From Streptomyces sp. ADI95-17 (GTDB lineage: Bacteria > Actinomycetota > Actinomycetes > Streptomycetales > Streptomycetaceae), in contig NZ_ML123046.1 in assembly GCF_003846175.1 (NCBI RefSeq), positions 580,509-619,476 of the forward strand: a stretch of 38,968 nt of DNA. Direction: 5' to 3'. How positions within the stretch are numbered: the stretch's first letter is position 1; every line of letters begins with the position of its first letter. Positions 32,786 to 38,968 of this stretch are shown piece after piece. The notes below the pieces were generated by a model, which saw nothing but the letters and a program-made list of their open reading frames with translations, was not told the origin of the DNA and ran no database searches. A program made the position numbers and the translations under genes.

Positions 32786-35614
32786 ATGCGCTTTCGCGGA
32801 AAGTCCATCCGCAGGAAGATCGTGGCGTTGCTGCTGGTGCCGCTCATCTCCCTCACCGCGCTCTGGGGATTCGCCACTTTCCTGACGGGGCGCGAGGCCG
32901 GTCACCTGCTGAGCGCCGGCACTCTGGTGGAGAAGGTCGGTCATCCGCTGGAGGACACCGTCCGGGCCATCCAGAACGAGCGCCGCCAGACCCTCGTCTT
33001 CCTCGCCGACCCCAGGGCCTCCAACGCCCTCCCGCTCCTGCAGCGCCAACGGGCGGCCACCGACCGGGTCCTTGCCGGTGTCAAGGACAGCGCCCGGCAG
33101 GAGGACATCCGCGACGCGCTGAGCTCCGACGACGACACCCAGCTGAATTCCATCCTCGGCACGGTCGAGGGCCTCGGCGCGCTCCGCGAATCGGTCGACC
33201 GGCGCACCATCGACCGCTCCAAGGCGATGGAGTTCTACGGCCGCCTCATAGATCCCTGCTATCGCTTCCTGACCGGACTCCGCACGATGGAGAACGTGTC
33301 GATGGACAAGCAGGTCCGCGCACTGGTCGGCATCTCGCGAGCCCGCGAAATGCTCTCCCGCGAAGACGCCCTGGTCGCCTCTTCGCTCATCGCCGGGCGG
33401 CTCACCGCCGCCGAACTGCGCGAGATATCCGATCTCGTGGCCAATCGAAAGCTGCTCTACGAGATCAATGTGGACGCGCTTCCCGCCGCGGAGCGCCAGC
33501 GCGTGGAGCGGTACTGGGCGAGTCCGGACAGCGAACCGCTGCGGACGGCGGAGAAGACCCTCATCGAGGGCGGCCCCACCCAGGACCCGCGCGCCGTCGA
33601 CGCCGAGCGCTGGCAGGAGACCGCCCCGCCGGTCCTGGAGCGGCTGGCCAACGACTCCACGGAGATGAACAACCGCTTCCAGGACCGCGGCAAGCCCGCC
33701 GGTTACAGCGTCCTGATCAAGGCAGGCATCGCGGGCGTCCTCGGCTTCCTCGCCCTGATCGCCTCGGTGTTCGTCTCCGTACGCATCGGCCGTGAACTGA
33801 TCCGGGACCTCTCCCGGCTCCGCAAGGACGCCCACGAGGTCTCCGGCGTACGGCTGCCGAGCGTGATGCGCCGGCTCGCCGCCGGGGAACAGGTCGACGT
33901 CGAGACGGAAGCCCCGCACCTCCAGTACGAGCGGGACGAGATCGGCCAGGTCGGCCAGGCCCTCAACACCCTGCAACGCGCGGCCGTCGAGGCCGCCGTC
34001 AAGCAGGCGGACATGCGGCGCGGCGTGTCCGAGGTCTTCGTCAATCTCGCCCGCCGCAACCAGGTGCTGCTGCACCGGCAGCTGACGCTCCTGGACACCA
34101 TGGAGCGCCGCACCGAGAACACCGACGAACTCGCGGACCTCTTCCGCCTCGACCACCTGACGACCCGCATGCGACGCCACGCCGAGGGCCTGGTGATCCT
34201 CTCCGGTGCGGCTCCGTCCCGTCAGTGGCGCAAGCCGATCCAGCTGATGGACGTGGTACGGGCGGCGGTCGCCGAGGTCGAGGACTACGAACGGATCGAG
34301 GTCCGCCGACTGGCCCGGATCGGGGTGGGCGGCCCGGCCGTCGCCGACCTCACCCACCTGATCGCCGAACTCCTGGAGAACGCGACCGTGTTCTCGCCGC
34401 CGCACACCGCGGTCCAGGTGCTCGGCGAACGCGTCGCCAACGGCTTCACGCTCGAAATCCACGACCGCGGCCTCGGCATGGCGCCCGACATCCTCCTGGA
34501 CGCCAATCTCAGGCTCGCCGAGACCCCTGAGTTCGAGCTGTCCGACACCGACCGGCTCGGCCTGTTCGTGGTCAGCCGTCTCGCCCAGCGCCAGAACGTC
34601 CGCGTCTCGCTCCAGACCTCTCCGTACGGTGGCACGACCGCCGTCGTCTTCATCCCGGCGGCGCTGCTCACCGACGCCCCGGACACCCACGGCACCGGGT
34701 TCCGCCTGGACCGCCGGGCCGAGCGGGCGATCGGCAGCGGTGGCCGGACGGCCGGTGACGCCTCCGGCAGCGGCCAGGACCGCAGGGACGGCGCGGCGGA
34801 CCGCCGGGCGGGCGGCAGGCACTCCGGCCTCGCCCCCGTTCCGACCGGCCTGGTCGATCCGGCCCTCCTGGACGGGCCCGTCGAGCTCGAAGGACCCGTC
34901 GGAGCACTGGGCTTCGAGGGCGACGCCGTGCTCGACCCGCTGCTCGAACCCCTGCTGGGCGGCGCCTCCGACCTCGACGACACCGAGAGCGAACGCGGCG
35001 GCATCTTCCGCTCCCGCGACCTCCGGCGCGCCGCAGACCGCGAACAGCACCAGCAGGCGACGGACCAGGGCGCGGAGTCGCAGGCCGGCGTACGGCCGAT
35101 GCGCCCGGGCGGCCCGGTGCCGCTGCCCCGCCGCAAACCGCCGACCCTGGTCACCGACAACGGCCGCCGGGTCGACGAGGCGGGCCGCGCCCACCCCGCG
35201 GCCGCCGAGCGGGACGCCCCGCAGGACCCCGCCGGCCCGAGCGGGTCCGGCACCGGCTCCACGCCCACCGAACCCCGGCAGCCCACCGGCTTCCGGAGAC
35301 CCACCGAGCCCGCCACACCCGAGCAGTCCGCCTCGCCCGGGGCCCCGGGCACCCGGGAGACCATCGGCGGTCTGCCCCGCCGCATCCGGCAGGCCAGCCT
35401 CGCTCCGCAACTGCGCGAGGACTCGGCCGTCCGCGATCCCGATCCGGCCCGTACGGAACCGGACCAGGACTTCGAACGTGATGCGGAAGAGGTGCGCAGC
35501 CGCATGGCTTCGCTCCAACGCGGCTGGCAGCGCGGCCGTCGGCAGAACGCCGAGGACGTGACCGGCCCCGGCGAAACAGCACAAGGAACCACTCCGGGAG
35601 GGGACGGTCGATGA
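32786..35614 (+). CDS. cvnA: CvnA: sensor histidine kinase-like protein of a conservon
   Basis: 942 aa. TM1 about 13-35 (IVALLLVPLISLTALWGFATFL); an extracytoplasmic all-helical, nitrate-sensor-like region about 36-305; TM2 about 307-333 (VLIKAGIAGVLGFLALIASVFVSV); HAMP-like segment; helical region LARRNQVLLHRQLTLLDTMERR; and a HATPase domain with N-box HLIAELLENATVFSPP (about 517-532), DRGLGM and GLFVVSRLA. About 300 C-terminal residues are disordered, Pro/Arg/Gly-rich. ATG 32786 follows GGGGGAG. First of four genes matching the Streptomyces Cvn arrangement, a membrane signalling complex likened to eukaryotic G-protein systems. It overlaps cvnB by ATGA. Input signal unknown. Confidence 0.93.
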   Translation: MRFRGKSIRRKIVALLLVPLISLTALWGFATFLTGREAGHLLSAGTLVEKVGHPLEDTVRAIQNERRQTLVFLADPRASNALPLLQRQRAATDRVLAGVKDSARQEDIRDALSSDDDTQLNSILGTVEGLGALRESVDRRTIDRSKAMEFYGRLIDPCYRFLTGLRTMENVSMDKQVRALVGISRAREMLSREDALVASSLIAGRLTAAELREISDLVANRKLLYEINVDALPAAERQRVERYWASPDSEPLRTAEKTLIEGGPTQDPRAVDAERWQETAPPVLERLANDSTEMNNRFQDRGKPAGYSVLIKAGIAGVLGFLALIASVFVSVRIGRELIRDLSRLRKDAHEVSGVRLPSVMRRLAAGEQVDVETEAPHLQYERDEIGQVGQALNTLQRAAVEAAVKQADMRRGVSEVFVNLARRNQVLLHRQLTLLDTMERRTENTDELADLFRLDHLTTRMRRHAEGLVILSGAAPSRQWRKPIQLMDVVRAAVAEVEDYERIEVRRLARIGVGGPAVADLTHLIAELLENATVFSPPHTAVQVLGERVANGFTLEIHDRGLGMAPDILLDANLRLAETPEFELSDTDRLGLFVVSRLAQRQNVRVSLQTSPYGGTTAVVFIPAALLTDAPDTHGTGFRLDRRAERAIGSGGRTAGDASGSGQDRRDGAADRRAGGRHSGLAPVPTGLVDPALLDGPVELEGPVGALGFEGDAVLDPLLEPLLGGASDLDDTESERGGIFRSRDLRRAADREQHQQATDQGAESQAGVRPMRPGGPVPLPRRKPPTLVTDNGRRVDEAGRAHPAAAERDAPQDPAGPSGSGTGSTPTEPRQPTGFRRPTEPATPEQSASPGAPGTRETIGGLPRRIRQASLAPQLREDSAVRDPDPARTEPDQDFERDAEEVRSRMASLQRGWQRGRRQNAEDVTGPGETAQGTTPGGDGR

Positions 35615-36054
35615 CCGCACCGAACGTCGCAGCAACCAACGCCGCACGCCAGGGCTCCGGCCAGCTCAACTGGCTCCTCGACGAACTCGTCGAACGCGTC
35701 GCCAGCATCCACAAGGCGCTGGTGCTCTCAAGTGACGGCCTCGCCACCGGCACGTCGAAGGACCTGACCCGCGAGGACAGCGAACATCTGGCGGCCGTGG
35801 CCTCCGGATTCCACAGCCTCGCCAAGGGCGTCGGGCGGCACTTCGACGCGGGCCGGGTCCGCCAGACCGTCGTCGAGCTCGACGAGGCGTTCCTCTTCGT
35901 CACGGCGGCCGGTGACGGCAGTTGTCTCGCGGTGCTGGCCGACGCCGACTCGGACGTCGGCCAGGTCGCGTACGAGATGACGCTGATGGTCAAGCGCGTC
36001 GGCGCCCACCTGGCCAACGCACCCCGGACGACCGGTCTGTCCGCCGGGGGGTGA
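35611..36054 (+). CDS. cvnB: CvnB: roadblock/LC7 protein
   Basis: 147 aa roadblock/LC7 (MglB-like) fold: LNWLLDELVERVASIHKALVLSSDGLATGTSKDL, HFDAGRVRQTVVELDEAFLFVTAAGDGSCLAVLADADSDVGQVAYEMTLMVKRVGAHL. Roadblock proteins dimerise and regulate small GTPases; CvnB is thought to act with CvnD. ATG overlaps the cvnA stop (35611-35614). Confidence 0.94.
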   Translation: MTAPNVAATNAARQGSGQLNWLLDELVERVASIHKALVLSSDGLATGTSKDLTREDSEHLAAVASGFHSLAKGVGRHFDAGRVRQTVVELDEAFLFVTAAGDGSCLAVLADADSDVGQVAYEMTLMVKRVGAHLANAPRTTGLSAGG

Positions 36055-36061
36055 GTGGACG

Positions 36062-36484
36062 GTGAGCGCTGACTCCTCCAGATCTCCGGCAACGCCCACC
36101 GACCCGCAGGCCTCGCGCTGGTACGACGCCGATGCGGGACCGGTGGTCCGTCCGTACGCGATGACCCGGGGCCGAACCAGCAGCGCCTCCCGCCATCGTC
36201 TCGACCTGATCGCGATCGTCGTCCCCGAACCCGAGGCCGACGACCCCGGCCGGGACCAGACGCTCTCCCCGGAACACGTGGAGATCGTCGAACTCTGCAG
36301 TGGCATGCCCCAGTCGATCGCCGAGCTCGCGGCCGGCCTGGACCTCCCCGTCGGGGTGGTCCGGGTCCTGGTCGGTGACCTCGTCGAGGACGAACTGGTA
36401 CACGTAACCCGTCCCGTTCCGCCGGCCGAGCTGCCGGACGTGAACATTCTTCGCGAGGTGATCAATGGCCTTCGGGCGCTCTAG
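36062..36484 (+). CDS. cvnC: CvnC: DUF742 protein
   Basis: 140 aa DUF742 protein. VVRPYAMTRGRTS, then a winged-helix-like part LSPEHVEIVELCSGMPQSIAELAAGLDLPVGVVRVLVGDLVEDELVHV, and the ending VNILREVINGLRAL. Role in the Cvn complex is not well defined. GTG 36062 starts 7 nt after cvnB; its end overlaps cvnD by 20 nt. Confidence 0.93.
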   Translation: MSADSSRSPATPTDPQASRWYDADAGPVVRPYAMTRGRTSSASRHRLDLIAIVVPEPEADDPGRDQTLSPEHVEIVELCSGMPQSIAELAAGLDLPVGVVRVLVGDLVEDELVHVTRPVPPAELPDVNILREVINGLRAL

Positions 36485-37070
36485 CCGCAAGAAGCGGCCC
36501 GTTGAGCCCGTTACCCTGAAAATCCTGGTGGCGGGCGGATTCGGCGTGGGCAAGACGACTCTGGTGGGCGCGGTCAGCGAGATCAGGCCGCTGCGCACGG
36601 AGGAACGACTCAGCGAGGCGGGCCGTCCGGTGGACGACCTGGCGGGCGTGGAGGCGAAGACCACCACCACGGTGGCCATGGACTTCGGCCGGATCACCCT
36701 GCGCGAGGACCTGGTGCTGTACCTCTTCGGAACCCCGGGGCAGGACCGCTTCTGGTTCCTGTGGGACGAACTGGCGCAGGGTGCGCTCGGCGCCGTCGTG
36801 CTCGCGGACACCCGGCGACTGGAGGACTGCTTCGCGGCGGTCGACTACTTCGAACGCCGGGCCATTCCGTTCACCGTCGCCGTCAACTGCTTCGAGGGGG
36901 CCGACGAGTTCCCCGTCGAGACGGTGCAGGCGGCGCTGGACCTCGACCCGGAGGTGCCCGTGCTCATGTGCGACGCGCGCGACCGCGGTTCCGTGCGGGA
37001 CGTACTGGTGGGCGTCGTCGAGCATGCCGTGGCCCGCGCGGAACGCGTCCGCGAGCCCGCCGTCACGTAA
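36465..37070 (+). CDS. cvnD: CvnD: Ras-like small GTPase
   Basis: 201 aa. G1 P-loop GGFGVGKTT (24-32), G3 GTPGQDR (89-95), G5-like CDARDR. The G4 position reads VNCFEGAD instead of the canonical NKxD, as in other CvnD/MglA-like ATP/GTP-binding proteins, so base specificity may differ from Ras. GAGGTG lies before ATG 36465, inside cvnC. It would cycle between nucleotide states under CvnB/CvnA control. No cytochrome P450 or other fifth gene follows. Confidence 0.94.
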   Translation: MAFGRSSRKKRPVEPVTLKILVAGGFGVGKTTLVGAVSEIRPLRTEERLSEAGRPVDDLAGVEAKTTTTVAMDFGRITLREDLVLYLFGTPGQDRFWFLWDELAQGALGAVVLADTRRLEDCFAAVDYFERRAIPFTVAVNCFEGADEFPVETVQAALDLDPEVPVLMCDARDRGSVRDVLVGVVEHAVARAERVREPAVT

Positions 37071-37090
37071 CGGCCGTGCCGCGCACGACA

Positions 37091-37124
37091 CGGCCCGTAC
37101 CCCCGCCGACCGGGGTACGGGCCG
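37091..37124. terminator. Terminator after cvnD
   Basis: CGGCCCGTACCCC (37091-37103) and GGGGTACGGGCCG (37112-37124): a perfect 13-bp stem with an 8-nt loop, 21 nt past the cvnD stop and between convergent genes. Confidence 0.88.
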
Positions 37125-37174
37125 CGCGTCGTCGCGTCATTGGGCGATGAGTTCTCTCCCGCTGCGACGGACCG

Positions 37175-37537
37175 TCAACACTCCTGGCAGCACCCGTTGT
37201 CGGCGAGCCACTCGGCGGCGATCGCGGCCAGCTCCCGGTCGCGTCCCGCCAGCATCATCCGGATCATCTGCACGTCGCCGCGGAGCGACCAGGCGGGATG
37301 CCCGAAGGTGGCCGGATTGTTCTTCTCGATCAGGAAATGCGCGGGCCAGGCGGTCCCGTACCCGATCAGCGGCAACGCGGCCAGGTACCGCTTGCGCCCC
37401 CGCGCCAGACCGTAGGCGCTGACCGCGAGCCCGGTCAGAGTGCCGGTCAGATGGACCCACCGGGTCGCGGCCCTGGAGTGCATCGCCACGTAGTAGGGCC
37501 AGAACTCCTCGTACGAATCGAACGTCTGCTGTGACAT
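37175..37537 (-). CDS. DUF962 / Mpo1-like protein
   Basis: 120 aa. FDSYEEFWPYYVAMHSRAATRWVHLTGTLTGLAVSAYGLA, PLIGYGTAWPAHFLIEKNNPATFGHPAWSLRGDVQMIRMML is the DUF962 pattern, with conserved His residues (MHSR, VHLTG, AHF, GHP). Yeast Mpo1 of this family is an Fe(II) dioxygenase in alpha-oxidation of 2-hydroxy fatty acids; whether the bacterial form does this is unknown. Two membrane-dipping hydrophobic segments. The start at 37535-37537 has no ribosome-binding site but TACGGT 6 nt upstream, so it is probably leaderless. The C-terminus ends in Cys residues (NGCCQEC), a possible metal site. Confidence 0.88.
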   Translation of the reverse strand: MSQQTFDSYEEFWPYYVAMHSRAATRWVHLTGTLTGLAVSAYGLARGRKRYLAALPLIGYGTAWPAHFLIEKNNPATFGHPAWSLRGDVQMIRMMLAGRDRELAAIAAEWLADNGCCQEC

Positions 37538-37543
37538 ACGGGC

Positions 37544-37549
37544 ACCGTA
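37544..37549 (-). promoter_or_regulatory. -10 box of leaderless DUF962 transcript
   Basis: TACGGT on the minus strand, 6 nt before the ATG, fits TANNNT; no ribosome-binding site is present. Confidence 0.5.
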
Positions 37550-37599
37550 GTAGCTCCGACCGCAACCGGAAACGGCCGATCCGCGTCGGAGAAGAAGAA

Positions 37600-37640
37600 G
37601 CGGACGGCCGGGGCCCACGGGGGTGGTCCCGGCCGTCCGC
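37600..37640 (-). terminator. Terminator of the D-Ala-D-Ala dipeptidase gene
   Basis: GCGGACGGCCGGG (37600-37612) pairs with CCCGGCCGTCCGC (37628-37640); the loop can add CCAC/GTGG. On the minus strand it is followed by a CTTCTTCTTCTTC pyrimidine tract. Confidence 0.85.
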
Positions 37641-37655
37641 TCTCCCGCGTCGGCG

Positions 37656-38462
37656 TCAGTGGCCCGCGACGGAGCGCCGGGCCACCGGGAAGTCGAAGTA
37701 GGTGTCCGGGAACAGTTCGGGCTTGAAGGTGTAGTGCCACCATTCCTCGGCCAGATTCACGAAACCGACGTCCGTGAGCGTCTTCTTCAGGAACTGTCGA
37801 TGGGTGCGCTGCTCGCCCCGGATCCGCGGGTCGTCGGTGTGGGAGAGCGTGTCGAAGCAGTCGAAACCGGTGCCCATGTCCACGGAGTTGTCCGGGAACC
37901 GCTCGGCCGCCGGTGCGTAGCAGGGCACCTGCGGGTCACCCGGCCGGTACGGCGGGGTTGGCGCGGCCGGCAGCCTCACCACCGTCAGATCGACCGTGCT
38001 GCCGCGGCTGTGCCCGGACTTCTCCGCGATGTATCCGTCCGCGAACAGCCGCGTCTTGTCGACCCGGGGGTAGAACTCGCCCTTCATGGTCTCGTCGTCG
38101 AGGTCCTTCGCCCACCGTACGAAGTGGTCCACGGCCCGCTGCGGCCGGTAGCAGTCGTACACCTTCAGCGAGTAGCCCCGGCGCAGCAGCCGGGTCTGCG
38201 CGTGGTGCAGCGCCCGGGCCGCGGGCCGGGTCAGGATGCAGAGCGGATCGCGGTAGCCGTCGACCGGGACGCCCATGAAGTTGTGGACGGTGGGGTAGCG
38301 CATCTCCTGGATGATCGTCGGATCCACCGAACTCAGCGCCACGAACTCCTCGGGCGCCTTCGGTCCGGGTCTCGCACTGGCGGCCGGGGCGGTGACGGTG
38401 ACGGCGAGCAGGGCGGCGGCAGCGGCCGCCAGGACACGGAAAGCGGAAGCAAGACCTGTCAT
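37656..38462 (-). CDS. Secreted D-alanyl-D-alanine dipeptidase (VanX/DdpX-like)
   Basis: 268 aa. Residues 1-30 are a signal peptide (SAFRVLAAAAAALLAVTVTAPAASA), so it is exported, unlike cytosolic VanX. Peptidase M15D motifs: YRP with Arg106 (VYDCYRPQRA), zinc ligands His151 and Asp158 in SGHSRGSTVDLT, catalytic Glu240 and zinc ligand His243 in EEWWHYTF. It should cleave D-Ala-D-Ala or related peptidoglycan dipeptides outside the cell, for wall recycling rather than glycopeptide resistance, since no vanH, vanA or vanRS is nearby. ATG 38460-38462; a GTG two codons upstream is an alternative. Confidence 0.92.
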   Translation of the reverse strand: MTGLASAFRVLAAAAAALLAVTVTAPAASARPGPKAPEEFVALSSVDPTIIQEMRYPTVHNFMGVPVDGYRDPLCILTRPAARALHHAQTRLLRRGYSLKVYDCYRPQRAVDHFVRWAKDLDDETMKGEFYPRVDKTRLFADGYIAEKSGHSRGSTVDLTVVRLPAAPTPPYRPGDPQVPCYAPAAERFPDNSVDMGTGFDCFDTLSHTDDPRIRGEQRTHRQFLKKTLTDVGFVNLAEEWWHYTFKPELFPDTYFDFPVARRSVAGH

Positions 38463-38507
38463 GAGCACATAATCCAGCAGTACGGGGGAGTCCGCCGGAG
38501 GATCCGG

Positions 38508-38513
38508 TACAGT
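38508..38513 (+). promoter_or_regulatory. -10 box of leaderless Nudix transcript
   Basis: TACAGT (TANNNT) lies 6 nt before GTG 38520, with no ribosome-binding site between: a probable leaderless start. Confidence 0.55.
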
Positions 38514-38519
38514 CCGCGC

Positions 38520-38968
38520 GTGTCCGCACCCAGGAGCAACCCCGAGAAACCGGCCAAGGACTCGCACTGCGGCAGCTGCGGAGCGCCCTGGACCACAGCC
38601 GCCACCTGGCCCCGCACCTGCCCGGCCTGCGGCAGCACCGCCTACCGCAATCCACTTCCGGTCGCCGTGGCCCTCCTTCCCGTCACCGACCGGGACGGTA
38701 CCGGCCTCGTGGTGATCACCCGCACCATCCCGCCCCACCCTGGCGGCCTGGCCCTCCCCGGCGGCTACATCGACCACGACGAGGACTGGAAGCACGCCGT
38801 CGTACGGGAACTGGGCGAGGAAACCGGCATCGCGGCCGACGAACGGGACGTCCGCCTCGCCGACGCCCTCAGCGCCCCGGACGGCCACCTGCTCCTCTTC
38901 GGCCTCCTCCCACGACGCCCGGCGACCGCGCTCCCGCCCTCCCGGCCCACCGACGAGACGGCCGGCTT
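38520..38968 (+). CDS. Nudix hydrolase with zinc-ribbon N-terminus (3' end beyond window)
   Basis: The open frame runs from GTG 38520 to the window edge, giving 149 residues. A zinc ribbon is seen at about 17-37: Cys-Gly-Ser-Cys (HCGSCGAP) and Cys-Pro-Ala-Cys (RTCPACGS). The Nudix box follows: GGYIDHDEDWKHAVVRELGEETGI (G-x5-E-x7-REUxEExGU complete). Expected to hydrolyse a nucleoside diphosphate linked to another moiety; the N-terminal ribbon recalls NudC/YfcD-like or NUDIX-ribbon proteins. Substrate unknown. Confidence 0.9.
   Translation, partial: MSAPRSNPEKPAKDSHCGSCGAPWTTAATWPRTCPACGSTAYRNPLPVAVALLPVTDRDGTGLVVITRTIPPHPGGLALPGGYIDHDEDWKHAVVRELGEETGIAADERDVRLADALSAPDGHLLLFGLLPRRPATALPPSRPTDETAG

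Noticed and set aside
32597..35647. Long minus-strand open frame opposite cvnA
   Set aside because: Antisense shadow of cvnA; composition is low-complexity and no start signal.
37656..38462. Glycopeptide resistance determinant
   Set aside because: No vanH, vanA or vanRS nearby, and the protein has a signal peptide.
1..38968. tRNA genes, IS elements, CRISPR arrays, integrases or a biosynthetic gene cluster
   Set aside because: Looked for characteristic sequences and gene products; none found.

Overview
The window is high-GC actinobacterial chromosome and almost certainly Streptomyces. The clues are strong third-position GC bias, GTG and TTG starts, and lineage markers: RbpA, the sporulation pair SmeA-SffA, a Cvn conservon (CvnABCD), and a chitinase with DasR-type boxes. 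No tRNA, rRNA, CRISPR array, integrase or IS element was seen. It reads as core or near-core chromosome, not an island.

Layout. 1-471: start of a secreted GH18 chitinase (runs off the left edge) with two dre-like operators upstream. 845-5174: acyl-CoA dehydrogenase, two small unknown genes on the minus strand, an Lrp regulator and an amidohydrolase. 5175-5725: a long gene-free stretch with a good promoter and strong hairpins. 5726-7184: polyprenol-phosphate mannose synthase and FxsA. A 23-bp perfect inverted repeat then separates these from rbpA, which has an excellent sigma-R promoter. 7965-10895: MFS transporter, glycerophosphodiester phosphodiesterase and a YczE-like membrane protein, the last divergent from a MocR regulator (10998-12497). 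12571-14413: smeA-sffA. 14728-16758: an ankyrin protein, a Cys-Cys-Cys micro-ORF and a HEAT-repeat protein. 16907-24027: four genes joined by 4-nt ATGA overlaps, namely two GT4 glycosyltransferases, an SGNH hydrolase and a fused HyuA-HyuB 5-oxoprolinase. The SGNH gene carries a collagen-like N-terminal repeat and an apparent frameshift.

The most interesting block is 24164-31663. It is a three-gene operon whose products look like kleisin (MukF/JetA-like), kite/winged-helix (MukE/JetB-like) and a 1607-aa SMC/MukB-like ATPase. No JetD/MksG nuclease lies nearby, and the ATPase has Asn where the Walker B catalytic Glu is expected. It starts from a probable leaderless promoter. I regard it as a candidate uncharacterised MukBEF/Wadjet-like condensin.

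31835-37070: a small two-TM protein whose 3' end overlaps tandem repeats, then the cvnABCD signalling operon. 37175-38968: a DUF962/Mpo1-like protein, a secreted D-Ala-D-Ala dipeptidase and the start of a Nudix hydrolase. Several genes (Lrp, SMC operon, DUF962, Nudix) have a TANNNT -10 box 6-7 nt before the start codon, the signature of leaderless transcripts.
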